The notes under the pieces are model-generated. The model worked only from the letters and a program-made list of their open reading frames with translations. It had not been told where the DNA came from and ran no database searches. The position numbers and the translations under genes are program-made. Positions 21,850 to 31,040 of a DNA stretch of 64,000 nt are shown one piece after another. The number at the start of each line of letters is the position of its first letter. Positions within the stretch are counted from its first letter, which is position 1. The DNA is from Hymenobacter gelipurpurascens (lineage in GTDB: Bacteria > Bacteroidota > Bacteroidia > Cytophagales > Hymenobacteraceae): NCBI RefSeq assembly GCF_900187375.1, contig NZ_FYEW01000003.1, positions 310,001-374,000 of the forward strand, read 5' to 3'.

Positions 21850-24033
21850 ATGGCAGGGGTGGAACTCATTACCGGCCGGGCTGGCGCAGGCGCATCGGCC
21901 GCCGTACTGGAAGCTGCCTCTCCTCGCCACCCTGGCGCCCTCACGCGGATTGCGCTGATTGGCAACCCGAACTCGGGCAAAACTTCGCTCTTTAATCAGC
22001 TGACGGGTCTAAACCAGAAGGTTGGCAATTTCCCTGGGGTAACCGTCGACCGTAAAACGGGCGTCAGTCAGCTTACCTCGCAGCTTCGGGCCGAAATTAT
22101 AGATCTGCCCGGTACCTACTCGCTCTACCCGAAGAGTCTGGATGAGAAGGTTATCACAGACCTGCTCTACGACAGAACCAGTTCTCAGTACCCCGATTTT
22201 GTAGTGGTAACGGCCGACGCTAGCAATTTGCGTCGGAACCTCCTGCTATTTACACAGCTCGCCGACCTAGGCCTGCCGGCGGTACTAGCCCTGAATATGA
22301 TGGATGTGGCGGCACAGCACGGCGTCAACATCGACATTCAAGCCTTGCAGCAGGAGTTGGGTGTACCTATTATCCCGATGAATGCTCGCAAGGGCATTGG
22401 TATTGCGGCCCTCAAGATTGTGATGGCGCAGATGCTGGATGCCCCGGCTACGCATTTCTACGAGTTGCCGGAGGAACTGCTGCCTATGCTACGGCAGATT
22501 CGCTACTATTTTAACCTGCACAACGACTACCTGGCGCTGCACTATGCGCATCAGTTTCGTCAGATCAGCTTCCTGACGCCCGACGACCGGGCTTACATCG
22601 GGGAGCTGGTGCAACAATACAACTTCGAGGCTACGCCGCGCCAGGCCCAGGAAACCATTGACCGGTACGCCCGCATCAATGATATTCTGCTCAACACCGT
22701 GTCGGTGACCCGCACGGTGCGCAACGAGCCGTATAGCAACCGCCTCGATAAAGTGCTGACCCACAAGGTATGGGGCTACCTGATTTTCTTTGGGGTGTTG
22801 TTCCTGATGTTCCAGGCCGTATTTGCCTGGGCCAGCTACCCCATGGAGCTTATCGATCAAGGTGTGGCCTGGATTAATAGCCTGATCCAGACCAACTTCG
22901 ACGGGCCTCTGGTGAACCTGCTTACCGAAGGGGTGCTGGCAGGCCTAGGCGGGGTCCTGATCTTTATTCCGCAGATTGCCTTGCTCTTTGCTTTTATAGC
23001 GGTGCTGGAAGAAACGGGCTACATGGCGCGCGTCACGTTCATGATGGACCGCATCATGCGCAAGTTTGGGCTGAACGGGAAAAGCATCGTGCCCCTGATT
23101 TCCGGGGTGGCCTGCGCGGTGCCGGCCATCATGAGCGCGCGCACCATCGAAAACTGGAAGGACCGGATGATTACCATCTTCGTCACGCCCTTGATGAGCT
23201 GCTCGGCCCGGATTCCGGTGTATACGGTGCTGATAGGCCTAGTGGTGCCCGACGAGCCGGTACTGGGGATTTTCAATTTGCGCGGCTTTGCCTTAATGGG
23301 GCTGTACTTGCTGGGCTTCCTGGCCGCCATCTTATCGGCGTGGGCCATGAAGGCACTGATGAAAACCAAAGAGCGCAGCTACTTCATCATGGAGTTTCCG
23401 GTGTACCGCTGGCCACGCTGGAAAAACGTGGGCATCACCATTGTGGAGAAGGTAAAAGCCTTTGTTTTTCAGGCCGGTAAGGTTATTCTGGCCATTTCCA
23501 TACTGCTCTGGGTGCTGGCTTCCTATGGCCCCTCCGATCAGCTGGAACAGGCCGAAAAACGAGCCAGGACAGAAGGACAGGCCAAAGGCCTAACGGCTAC
23601 TGAAATTGATTCGCACGTGGCATCACAGAAGCTGGAGAGCTCCTACGCTGGCCACTTTGGGCACCTGATTGAGCCGGCCATTCGGCCGCTGGGCTTCGAC
23701 TGGAAGATTGGCATATCCTTGCTTACTTCTTTCGCAGCCCGCGAGGTGTTCGTCGGAACGATGTCGACCATCTACAGTGTAGGCCAGGATGCGGATCAGC
23801 TGACGGTGCAGCAGAAGCTGGCGGCCGAGAAAGATGCCAATGGCCAGCCGTTCTTCACGCCGGCGCGGTCCTTTTCCTTGCTGATATTCTATGTGTTTGC
23901 GATGCAATGCATGAGCACGCTGGCTGCCACGTACCGCGAAACCAAAGGCTGGCAGTGGCCCTTGATGCAATTGCTCTACATGACTGGCCTAGCGTACTTC
24001 TCCTCGCTGCTGGTGTATCAACTCATGAAGTAA
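21850..24033 (+). CDS. feoB: FeoB, ferrous iron transporter
   Basis: 727 residues. An N-terminal 30-residue Ala/Gly-rich extension precedes the G domain: G1 GNPNSGKTS (about 39-47), GNFPGVTVDRKTG, G3 DLPGTYSLYP, and G4 LNMMD. The membrane part has the FeoB gate-type sequences: PQIALLFAFIAVLEETGYMA, GKSIVPLISGVACAVPAIMS (with the conserved Gly-Cys-Ala-Pro motif), and FVTPLMSCSARIPVYTVL. A late charged loop (around 570-600) precedes the final helices. GTP hydrolysis in the cytosolic domain drives or gates Fe2+ entry. It forms an operon with feoA, and a hairpin follows the stop. Confidence 0.96.
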   Translation: MAGVELITGRAGAGASAAVLEAASPRHPGALTRIALIGNPNSGKTSLFNQLTGLNQKVGNFPGVTVDRKTGVSQLTSQLRAEIIDLPGTYSLYPKSLDEKVITDLLYDRTSSQYPDFVVVTADASNLRRNLLLFTQLADLGLPAVLALNMMDVAAQHGVNIDIQALQQELGVPIIPMNARKGIGIAALKIVMAQMLDAPATHFYELPEELLPMLRQIRYYFNLHNDYLALHYAHQFRQISFLTPDDRAYIGELVQQYNFEATPRQAQETIDRYARINDILLNTVSVTRTVRNEPYSNRLDKVLTHKVWGYLIFFGVLFLMFQAVFAWASYPMELIDQGVAWINSLIQTNFDGPLVNLLTEGVLAGLGGVLIFIPQIALLFAFIAVLEETGYMARVTFMMDRIMRKFGLNGKSIVPLISGVACAVPAIMSARTIENWKDRMITIFVTPLMSCSARIPVYTVLIGLVVPDEPVLGIFNLRGFALMGLYLLGFLAAILSAWAMKALMKTKERSYFIMEFPVYRWPRWKNVGITIVEKVKAFVFQAGKVILAISILLWVLASYGPSDQLEQAEKRARTEGQAKGLTATEIDSHVASQKLESSYAGHFGHLIEPAIRPLGFDWKIGISLLTSFAAREVFVGTMSTIYSVGQDADQLTVQQKLAAEKDANGQPFFTPARSFSLLIFYVFAMQCMSTLAATYRETKGWQWPLMQLLYMTGLAYFSSLLVYQLMK

Positions 24034-24053
24034 TACTGGCCTACAAGCCATGT

Positions 24054-24109
24054 AGCAACCGAGCCTCTGCGGTCAGTCCACCAAGACTAACCACAGAGGC
24101 TCAGTTGCT
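24054..24109. terminator. Hairpin between feoB and the convergent rsmI-like gene
   Basis: AGCAACCGAGCCTCTGCGGT (24054-24073) pairs with AACCACAGAGGCTCAGTTGCT (24089-24109) with about three mismatches. No strong T-run follows on either strand, so the hairpin may protect 3' ends rather than terminate. Confidence 0.55.
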
Positions 24110-24124
24110 AAAGCAGTGGCGCGG

Positions 24125-24829
24125 TTACTTACCAATCAGGAAAACGGCGGGCTGCTTATGGATTTCGGGCAGCTTGCCTTTCCAACCGGCCACCGTGTCA
24201 GTCCGGACATACTCGTTCTCGGCGGTGAGGCTGGCCGCGATGCACAGGCGCGTGCCTGGGTGCAGCGTGGTCAGGAGGTCTTCCAGCAGCGGCATGTTGC
24301 GATACGGCGTCTCGATGAAAAGCTGGGTCTGATGCTGGGTCAGGGCCTGTTTTTCCAGCGTTTTGATGGCGGCCATGCGCTGGCTGCGCTCAATGGGCAG
24401 GTAGCCGTGAAAGGCAAAGCTCTGCCCGTTCATGCCGGAAGCCATCAGGGCCAGCAGGAGCGAAGAGGGGCCTACGAGCGGCACCACCCGAATGCCCACT
24501 TGGTGGGCCCGGCGCGCCAGCTCCGCGCCGGGGTCTGCAATGCCGGGGCAGCCGGCTTCTGAAATTACGCCGGCATCTTGGCCATTGAGCACAGGCTCCA
24601 GCGCCGCCTGAATTTGGGCTTCGGTGCTGTCTTTATCAATCACGCTGATGCGCAGGCTCTCGATGACGTGCTGCGGAGCCACACTTTTGATGAAGCGCCG
24701 CGCCGTACGCGCATTTTCTACCAGAAAATACGTCAGGTCTGCGCAGGTACTCCCGATCTGAGGCGGCAGCACCTGCGTAGCTGTATCCTCGGCCAGGATG
24801 GTAGGAATGAGATAAAGCGTGCCTTTCAA
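24125..24829 (-). CDS. RsmI-like tetrapyrrole-methylase-fold methyltransferase
   Basis: 234 residues. Opens GTLYLIPTILAED, the start of the SAM-dependent TP-methylase fold. ENARTARRFIKSV, GVISEAGCPGIADPGAELA and VVPLVGPSSLLLALMASGMN are the binding and core motifs. FETPYRN-type IETPYRNMPLLEDLL and LTAENEYVRTDTVAGW close it. RsmI methylates the ribose of C1402 in 16S rRNA; this branch is shorter than E. coli RsmI (about 285) because it lacks the C-terminal domain, so the same target is likely but not certain. It converges on feoB and ends 91 bp from its stop. Confidence 0.85.
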   Translation of the reverse strand: MKGTLYLIPTILAEDTATQVLPPQIGSTCADLTYFLVENARTARRFIKSVAPQHVIESLRISVIDKDSTEAQIQAALEPVLNGQDAGVISEAGCPGIADPGAELARRAHQVGIRVVPLVGPSSLLLALMASGMNGQSFAFHGYLPIERSQRMAAIKTLEKQALTQHQTQLFIETPYRNMPLLEDLLTTLHPGTRLCIAASLTAENEYVRTDTVAGWKGKLPEIHKQPAVFLIGK

Positions 24830-24904
24830 GGGAGAAATTTAGTAGGAAGGGAAAGCTGAAATGCTGTGAAAAGATGGCCAGAGTGGCCTAGAGGCTAGCT
24901 TGGC

Positions 24905-25687
24905 CTAGCCCTGTGTAGCAAACGCCTGCACCAGCGAAAATACGGCGTCGGGCGCTTCGGCATGTACCCAATGGCCAGCATTCACAACGGTTTCAACCTG
25001 AGAATTGGGGAAAATGGCCGGAATGCCATACAGCTTGTCTTCGGTTGTGATGTAGTCTGATTTGCCGCCCCGGATGAACAGCGCCGGCTTCAGAAACGGT
25101 TTGTCGCTGCTGATTTCGGCGCCCAAATCCTCCATGTGTTCCGTTAGGGCGGCCAGATTTTGCCGCCACGCAAACGTGTTGTCTTCTTGGCGGTACAGGT
25201 TCTTGAGCAGGAACTGCCGGACACCGGGCTGCGGCACATGTTGGGCCAACGCTTCTTCAGCCTGTTGCCGGCTTTCGAGTGTGGCAACCGGAACGGCATT
25301 CAGGCCAGTCAGAATATCATCCTGGTGATGCATGGTGGAAGCACGCGGCGCAATATCTACTACCACCAACCGCGCCAACCGGTCCGGGTAATCCAGCGCA
25401 AAGCGCATGGAGGCTTTGCCGCCCATGCTATGGCCTAGCAACGTAGTGGTGGCGCCATCCAGCTGCAGATGGTCGAACAGGCCTAGGATATCCTGCGACA
25501 TGAGCTCGTAGGAATGCTCGGCCGAGTGGAAGGAGCGGCCGTGGTTGCGCAAATCGGCTACGATAACGCGGTGGCCAGCTTCGGCCCAGCGCCGGGCCAG
25601 CGTCTGCCAGTTATCAGAGAAACCAAATAGACCATGAAGAATAACCAGAGGAGCGCCCTGGCCCATTTCGCGGAAGTGAAGAAGCAT
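24905..25687 (-). CDS. YbfF-like alpha/beta hydrolase
   Basis: 260 residues from ATG 25687 (MLLHFREMGQGAPLV). HGLFGFSDNWQTLA is the oxyanion-region HG motif, LGHSMGGKASMRFAL contains the nucleophile Ser, DIAPR follows in the next strand, and NAGHWVHAEAPDAVF supplies the His. The acid is probably the Asp of RGGKSDYI. This pattern matches the YbfF esterase family, which acts on small acyl esters or acyl-CoA. All triad residues are present, unlike the hydrolase at 18170. 63 bp downstream of the histidine kinase on the same strand; co-transcription is possible. Confidence 0.88.
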   Translation of the reverse strand: MLLHFREMGQGAPLVILHGLFGFSDNWQTLARRWAEAGHRVIVADLRNHGRSFHSAEHSYELMSQDILGLFDHLQLDGATTTLLGHSMGGKASMRFALDYPDRLARLVVVDIAPRASTMHHQDDILTGLNAVPVATLESRQQAEEALAQHVPQPGVRQFLLKNLYRQEDNTFAWRQNLAALTEHMEDLGAEISSDKPFLKPALFIRGGKSDYITTEDKLYGIPAIFPNSQVETVVNAGHWVHAEAPDAVFSLVQAFATQG

Positions 25688-25750
25688 AGCCAGAAATACG
25701 GTAGTGAGGCGGCAAAGGTCGGAAGCCGGCGCCACAAACGTGCGCGTTCC

Positions 25751-27652
25751 TTACTCGTAGCGGGCCGCCGGCAGCGTTACGGAAACAGTAGTGCCCTGGC
25801 CCTCGGTGCTTTCAATGTGCAGCACGCCGCCCTGCCGCTGCGCGAAAGCACGGCACAACAGCAGGCCTAGGCCAGTGCCCGAACGCGGACCGTACTTAGG
25901 CAGAACAGGAGTATTGGTGTCCTGAAGGCCTTTTAGCTGTTCCGGCGTCATGCCGGAGCCTGTGTCCGCCACACTCAACTGAACAACGGCCTCCGCCGAC
26001 GTGCTGGCCAGCAGCTGAATGCTGCCTTCGGGCGGTGTAAACTTCAGCGCATTGCCGATAAGGTTGCGCAGAATAGTGCGCGTCATGTGCGGATCGGCCC
26101 ACACTGCTAGGTTAGGGGCGTAATCAATGCGCAACGAAATCTGCTTGGCCTCGGCAGAAGCGCTATACAGACTCACCATCTCCACCAGCAGCTCCGACAC
26201 GGGCAGGCGCGCCGGTCGGAAGGCCAGTTCACCGGTCTGGCTGACGGCCCAGTTCAGCAGGTTGTCGAGGAGGCTGTTCAGGTTCTGGGCGGCCTGACGT
26301 ACCATATCAGGCAGGCGACGCAGGCCCTGCTCATCACCACGCTGCAAGTAGAAGTCAATCAGCTCCGTAACGCCCGCAAAGGAAGTCACGGGCCCGCGTA
26401 AATCGTGGGCTACAATGGCGTAGAGGCGGTCTTTTGAGGCAGCCAGCTGGCGTAGCTCGTGGGTGGCTTCCTGCAGCGCTTCGTTGTTTTTGGCAAGCGC
26501 CGAGCGGCTTTGGCGCAGCTGGGTATACAGGATAGCCATGCCGCCCAGGCCGAAGAGGAGCAAGGCTACGGCGCCCCAAAGCTCACGGTTATGGCGCTGG
26601 TCGGTCTGGCTGCGTTGAGTTAGTAGCCGGATCTGATATTCTTTCTCAGCCGTCTCGTAGCGTGTTTGTAAGGCGGCCAGCGTCTGGAGTCGGGAGCGGC
26701 TGTTGAGGCTGTCGTTGAGCTGCTGGTAGCGGGTTTGCCATTCGAACGCTTTCCCGAACTGCCGCCAGGTAGCATGAATTTCCGACAGCAGCTTGTAGGC
26801 CTCCAGTACGCCTTCTTTGTAGTCAATTTGCCGCGCTGTTTCCAGCGCCCGGCGCGTGAGCTGTTCTGCTTCCGTAATCTTTCTTTTTTGAATCAGGACG
26901 GAGGCCAGCATTTCCAGGTTGCCCGCCTCGAAGCGGGGGCGGGCCAGGGGCTCAATCAGCGTGATGGACTCCCGAAGAAGGCCTTCGGCCGTATTGAGCT
27001 GGCCCATCTGCTGATAGTAAGAGCCCATATCGGCCAGATACAGGGATTCGCCTGCCAGGTCGCCGGTAGTGCGGGAGAGCTGCAACGCCCGGCGGGTGTA
27101 CAGTAAGCCTTCTTCCTGCTTTTGGAGGCTGAAATACAGGTTGCCGAGGTTGCCAAATAACAGGATCTGCGTGTGAGGCCGCACACCGGGCTGGTAGGCC
27201 AGGTCCAGCGCCCGCCGATAGTTCAGCAGGGCCGCGGTGGTATCGTTGCGCTCGTGATGGACGCCACCCATGCCCGTGTAGCTACGCACCATGCCATCGG
27301 TATTGCGCAAGCGGCGGGCCAGCGACAGGGCTTGCTGCTGGAGCTGCAACGCATGAGGGCCTTCGGAAAGATTGGCGTAGCAGCTACTGAGCACCAGCAA
27401 ACTCCGGAGCAGGCCGGGCTGGTCGTGGAGGCGGCGGGCCAGCGTTACGGCCTGTTCGCCGTAAGTCAGCGCCTGGCTGGGGGCCGAGTCGTGGAGCTCA
27501 TAGCACAGCAACGCCAGCCGTCGTACCCGGCCGGTATCGGCCGGTTGGGTAGCTAGCTGACGTTGGATAGCTTCTACATTTGGCTCCAGGCTGGTTTGTC
27601 CAAATCCTGGAAATACAATGAGCAGCAACCACAAAAGCAAAAAGCGCTGCAT
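25751..27652 (-). CDS. TPR-containing sensor histidine kinase
   Basis: 633 residues from ATG 27652; MQRFLLLWLLLIVFPGFGQ is a signal peptide. Residues about 25-345 are tetratricopeptide repeats (for example LQLQQQALSLARRLRNTDGM, ALLNYRRALDLAYQPG), placed outside the cytoplasm. One membrane helix (LWGAVALLLFGLGGMAILYT) leads to a coiled linker and the kinase: H-box AIVAHDLRGPVTSFAG (His about 415), N-box LRNLIGNALKFTPPEGS, G1 VADTGSGMTPEQ and GTGLGLLLCRAFA. A signal bound by the TPRs would control the kinase. No response regulator lies beside it, so the partner is elsewhere. A TATATTTG box precedes it. Confidence 0.9.
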   Translation of the reverse strand: MQRFLLLWLLLIVFPGFGQTSLEPNVEAIQRQLATQPADTGRVRRLALLCYELHDSAPSQALTYGEQAVTLARRLHDQPGLLRSLLVLSSCYANLSEGPHALQLQQQALSLARRLRNTDGMVRSYTGMGGVHHERNDTTAALLNYRRALDLAYQPGVRPHTQILLFGNLGNLYFSLQKQEEGLLYTRRALQLSRTTGDLAGESLYLADMGSYYQQMGQLNTAEGLLRESITLIEPLARPRFEAGNLEMLASVLIQKRKITEAEQLTRRALETARQIDYKEGVLEAYKLLSEIHATWRQFGKAFEWQTRYQQLNDSLNSRSRLQTLAALQTRYETAEKEYQIRLLTQRSQTDQRHNRELWGAVALLLFGLGGMAILYTQLRQSRSALAKNNEALQEATHELRQLAASKDRLYAIVAHDLRGPVTSFAGVTELIDFYLQRGDEQGLRRLPDMVRQAAQNLNSLLDNLLNWAVSQTGELAFRPARLPVSELLVEMVSLYSASAEAKQISLRIDYAPNLAVWADPHMTRTILRNLIGNALKFTPPEGSIQLLASTSAEAVVQLSVADTGSGMTPEQLKGLQDTNTPVLPKYGPRSGTGLGLLLCRAFAQRQGGVLHIESTEGQGTTVSVTLPAARYE

Positions 27653-27681
27653 CAAATCAAATAAGCACAAAGAGAGGTCTA

Positions 27682-27689
27682 CAAATATA
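27682..27689 (-). promoter_or_regulatory. -7 element TATATTTG before the histidine kinase
   Basis: The minus strand reads TATATTTG (plus-strand CAAATATA), 29 nt before ATG 27652. No -33 TTTG is seen at the usual distance. Confidence 0.45.
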
Positions 27690-27830
27690 TAGAGCTATAC
27701 GCTAGTTATACCGAGTTAAAATCAGGTTTCATCGAATAATATACCGATAGCACGGTAGCCTATCATCTTGAACGCCAAATTCTTTCATCTCGTGTGTAGA
27801 CACACCTTTTAAAGTGCCAGCCTGACTGAC

Positions 27831-28424
27831 CTAGACGATGCAGAACCAGCGCTGCCGGTGTTCCAGTGGTGTATTGCGCAAGAATTCTGCTACCGGTGCA
27901 AGCTTGGTAAGTAAGGACGTAAGTGTGAGCACCTCACCGGTCTGCAAGTGCAGTTTCAGGTACTCATAATTGCTCCAAAACATGCGGCGCGAGGTGCAGG
28001 TTACCCATTCTACCCGCACCAAGTCGCTTTTGGAGAACGGGATGCGCACTCGCTCTTCGTACACTTCCAGTACGTTTTGTTTAGGGTCGAAGACCAGGGT
28101 AGTGTGCAGGTTGCGGGCGTAGTATTGGGCGTGCAGCAGTAGGGCAGGCAGGGAAAATCCCAGCACCACAGAAGCCAGCAGGATAAGCAGCACCAGCTCG
28201 TAGGTGGATATGGTGCCTATGTAGAAGAAGGACATCAGAAACGGCATGCCTACGCCCAAGCATAGGAGCGGCCAGAAAGCCAGGGCAAATTGCCGCAAAA
28301 ATGTAGGCCGGTACACGCGGCTTTTGCTGGCGAAAAAGCTGGTGATAAAGCGCAAGCCTACCGCCATAAGCGTGATGGCGGCCGCTGCTTCCAGCAACGG
28401 CCGCAGAAAAGGAATCAGCTTCAC
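27831..28424 (-). CDS. Two- to three-helix membrane protein of unknown function, end of the selenium operon
   Basis: 197 residues. Hydrophobic helices at about 8-30 (LLEAAAAITLMAVGLRFITS), 45-68 (FALAFWPLLCLGVGMPFLMS) and 74-98 (YELVLLILLASVVLGFSLPA). The cytosolic C-terminal half (about 108-195) looks like a small PH-type beta domain: TTLVFDPKQNVLEVYEE, RVEWVTCTSRRMFWSNYEYL and LHLQTGEVLTLTSLL. No family is recognised. It starts only 12 bp behind selD on the same strand, so it is probably the last gene of the mnmH-VOC-selD transcript, though no sequence feature ties it to selenium. Confidence 0.75.
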   Translation of the reverse strand: MKLIPFLRPLLEAAAAITLMAVGLRFITSFFASKSRVYRPTFLRQFALAFWPLLCLGVGMPFLMSFFYIGTISTYELVLLILLASVVLGFSLPALLLHAQYYARNLHTTLVFDPKQNVLEVYEERVRIPFSKSDLVRVEWVTCTSRRMFWSNYEYLKLHLQTGEVLTLTSLLTKLAPVAEFLRNTPLEHRQRWFCIV

Positions 28425-28436
28425 AAGGGGAGTGGC

Positions 28437-29495
28437 CTAGCGCACCGAAATCCAGGGCTCCCCAGCAACGTGCTCGCGCAACCGGCCAAAGGTCTCCAGC
28501 TGCAAGCCGTACTGCTCGAAAATAGCCTGTACCTCGGCCTCGCCGCCGGGCTCCACGCACACCAGCAAGCCACCGGAAGTCTGCGGGTCGCAGAGCCAGG
28601 CGCGCTGCTCGTCGGTGATTTTGCCAATTTTATGGCCGTACGAATCCCAGTTGCGAACCGTGCCGCCGGGTACGGAGCCCTGGGCACGGTACTCCTCGGC
28701 CTCCGCAATAAGGGGTACTTTGCTGAACTCCACCTCTGCCGTGAGGTTGCTGCCTTCGCACACTTCGGAAAGGTGGCCTAGCAGCCCGAAACCCGTAACG
28801 TCGGTCATGGCGCGCACGGCGGCAACCTGGCCTAGCGCCTGCCCAATCTTATTGAGCTGCATCATGCTGTGCGGGGCCAGTTGCTCGTGCTCGGGGCGCA
28901 ATATGCCGCGCTTCTGAGCCGTGGTGAGCATGCCTACGCCCAAAGGCTTGGTGAGGTAAAGCTCGCAACCGGCCGTAGCGGTGTCATTTTGTTTGAGATT
29001 TTTGATGTCGAGCAGGCCCGTAACCGCCAAGCCAAAAATGGGCTCCGGCGAGTCGATGCTGTGGCCGCCAGCCAGCGGGATGCCGGCTTCGGCGCAGATG
29101 CTGCGGCTGCCTTCAATTACGCGGCGCGCTACTTCCGGCGCCAGCTTATCAATAGGCCACCCCAGCACAGCAATGGCCATGACGGGCCGGCCGCCCATGG
29201 CGTACACGTCGGAAATAGCATTGGCCGAGGCAATGCGGCCGAAATCGTAGGCATCATCCACAATCGGCATGAAAAAGTCGGTGGTGCTGATGATGGCCTG
29301 CCCTCCGCCGATATCGTACACGGCGGCATCGTCGCGGGAGGAGTTGCCTACCAGCAGCTTGCTGTCATGGGGTTGCGGAATGCTGGTGTGCAGAATCTGA
29401 TCCAGCACCTTGGGCGCAATTTTGCAGCCGCAGCCCGCGCCGTGGCTGTACTGGGTCAGGCGGATCTGGTCGGTGGTTTCGGAAGTAGCGGACAT
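28437..29495 (-). CDS. selD: Selenide, water dikinase (selenophosphate synthase)
   Basis: 352 residues. Makes selenophosphate from selenide and ATP. The catalytic loop [15 protein letters not shown] (about 18-32) has Cys at 22 and 24, so the active site is a cysteine version and no selenocysteine is required. [20 protein letters not shown] and [20 protein letters not shown] give the ATP/metal Asp residues. [16 protein letters not shown] and [15 protein letters not shown] are also typical. The C-terminus [14 protein letters not shown] fits. It shares an operon with mnmH, the enzyme that uses selenophosphate on tRNA; I see no selA or selB in the window. Confidence 0.96.
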   Translation of the reverse strand: MSATSETTDQIRLTQYSHGAGCGCKIAPKVLDQILHTSIPQPHDSKLLVGNSSRDDAAVYDIGGGQAIISTTDFFMPIVDDAYDFGRIASANAISDVYAMGGRPVMAIAVLGWPIDKLAPEVARRVIEGSRSICAEAGIPLAGGHSIDSPEPIFGLAVTGLLDIKNLKQNDTATAGCELYLTKPLGVGMLTTAQKRGILRPEHEQLAPHSMMQLNKIGQALGQVAAVRAMTDVTGFGLLGHLSEVCEGSNLTAEVEFSKVPLIAEAEEYRAQGSVPGGTVRNWDSYGHKIGKITDEQRAWLCDPQTSGGLLVCVEPGGEAEVQAIFEQYGLQLETFGRLREHVAGEPWISVR

Positions 29496-29519
29496 AGGAG
29501 CAGAGGTGTTGCGGATTAG

Positions 29520-29909
29520 TTAGTATTCCCAGTTGGCGTTTTGCAGCACCACCCGGTAGCCATCGGGGTCTTCGAACGTGAGGCCCTGCAGGTCCCAATA
29601 AGGATTGTAGGCCACTACCGGCGCAAAACCGTGCGCCTGCATTCGTTCGATGGCGGCCTGCCATTCCGGGCGGTTCGGCAGGTAAAATACGAGTAAGTGT
29701 TCGGCAGAAGGTGCAAGTGGTGCCGAGTGGTGGTGTTGCACCGTAAACTCTAAGTGGTACGGTGCCTGCGGGTGGCCTAGCATTACGCCATCAAACCCAT
29801 CATGATTGGAAAAAGAGCAGATTTCCGTCAAGCCCAATCCGTCGCGGTAAAAAGTCAGGAGTGGGCCTAGAGCATTGGTTGGCCGTGCTACGCGCAACTT
29901 CGGAATCAT
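29520..29909 (-). CDS. VOC (glyoxalase/bleomycin-resistance) family protein
   Basis: 129 residues, one vicinal-oxygen-chelate domain: LGPLLTFYRDGLGLTEICSF, VMLGHPQAPYHLEFTVQHHH, and YWDLQGLTFEDPDGYRVVLQ with the final 'DP.G....L' signature. Four nearby His residues (QHHHSAPL) plus His/Glu in the first half could bind a metal. The family covers lyases, dioxygenases and binding proteins, so the substrate is open. It lies inside the selenium operon: 11 bp behind mnmH and 24 bp ahead of selD. A role with selenium or with electrophile detoxification is conjecture from position only. Confidence 0.85.
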   Translation of the reverse strand: MIPKLRVARPTNALGPLLTFYRDGLGLTEICSFSNHDGFDGVMLGHPQAPYHLEFTVQHHHSAPLAPSAEHLLVFYLPNRPEWQAAIERMQAHGFAPVVAYNPYWDLQGLTFEDPDGYRVVLQNANWEY

Positions 29910-29920
29910 GCGAAACAGAC

Positions 29921-30946
29921 TTAAGAAGAGAAACCGGATTTACGCATAGCCTGCAGTACTAACTCCGCATTCACGGTTGGGTCGCAGGTGTCGGAGCTGA
30001 CGCGGGTTATGGGCCGGCTTTCCAGCCCGTGGCTGTACGTTTTATCGTAGTAGTCGAGTACGAGGCTCACCATCTTCTCCATGTCTTCTTCGCCGATGGC
30101 CGACAGCGCCTCTTTCGTGGCCAGGCCACCCAGGCGCTTCCGGATTTTGAGAATAGAAGCGGCCAGAGCCGCCGGGTCCTGACGGCCGTATTCTTCGGCC
30201 AGCTTGCGCACGCGCACTTCCCGCGGAATGTCCAGCACCAGCAGCGGAGCCTGCATCATTTGCGCGAATAGAGGAGGCGGCACGTGCACGCCGCCAATGG
30301 TGCGGCTCTCGTCCTCCACCCAAATGGGGCCAGCCTCGGGCAGTGCGCTCAAAACAGCGGCCAGGTTGTTCTCGAACTGCTCCTGCGTGGGCTGCGTGGG
30401 CTGACCAATGCTACCGAAAGCGGAGCCTTTGTGGTGCGCAACGCCTTCGAGGTCGATGATAGGCTGCTGCTGGGTCCGTAGCGCGTGCAGCACGTCGGTT
30501 TTGCCGGAGCCCGTGAGGCCACCCAGCACGAGCAGTGGCCTAGGCCGCTCAAATTCCTGCAGTACCCAGCGGCGGTAGTCTTTGTAGCCTTTTTCCAGCA
30601 ACTGCACCTGAAAGCCGGCCAGCTCCAGCAGCCAGAGCACCGCTCCGCTGCGCATGCCACCGCGCCAGCAGTGCACGCGCACCTGCTTATTGGGGGCCAG
30701 CTTTTTGACCTGCCTCACCATCTCGCTCATCTTCGGCCCGAAGAAATCGAGGCCTAGCAGCACAGCTTTATCCTGGCTGACTTGCTTGTAAGTAGTGCCA
30801 ATGCGCGCGCGCTCCTCATCCGTAAACAACGGGAAGCTCAGGGCACCCGGAATGTGTCCGTGCTGGTACTCGATAGGAGCGCGCACGTCCAGGATGGGAG
30901 CATCAGCGGAGCCTTGCAGAAAATCGGAAAGAGGAGAACGGGGCAT
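29921..30946 (-). CDS. mnmH: tRNA 2-selenouridine synthase
   Basis: 341 residues from ATG 30946. MnmH (SelU/YbbB) converts 2-thiouridine at the wobble position of tRNA Lys, Glu and Gln to 2-selenouridine using selenophosphate. Residues 1-115 are the rhodanese domain (PILDVRAPIEYQHGHIPGAL) with catalytic Cys93 in VHCWRGGMRSG. Residues 140-150 hold the P-loop LGGLTGSGKT. DLEGVAHHKGSAFGSIGQ, WVEDESRTIGGVHVPPPLF and VRVRKLAEEYG complete the family pattern. It leads the operon with the VOC gene and selD, which supplies its substrate. Confidence 0.96.
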   Translation of the reverse strand: MPRSPLSDFLQGSADAPILDVRAPIEYQHGHIPGALSFPLFTDEERARIGTTYKQVSQDKAVLLGLDFFGPKMSEMVRQVKKLAPNKQVRVHCWRGGMRSGAVLWLLELAGFQVQLLEKGYKDYRRWVLQEFERPRPLLVLGGLTGSGKTDVLHALRTQQQPIIDLEGVAHHKGSAFGSIGQPTQPTQEQFENNLAAVLSALPEAGPIWVEDESRTIGGVHVPPPLFAQMMQAPLLVLDIPREVRVRKLAEEYGRQDPAALAASILKIRKRLGGLATKEALSAIGEEDMEKMVSLVLDYYDKTYSHGLESRPITRVSSDTCDPTVNAELVLQAMRKSGFSS

Positions 30947-31040
30947 AGGTGGCCTAGAACGAAAGGCTGCGCCAAGGAGCACAGAAACAGAGGAGACACC
31001 CCTGGGCAGCACAGGGTTTCAAGGTGTCGAAATATGTATG

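Noticed and set aside
28869-29519. 216-codon plus-strand frame opposite selD
   Set aside because: Antisense to the SelD catalytic region; no conserved motif.
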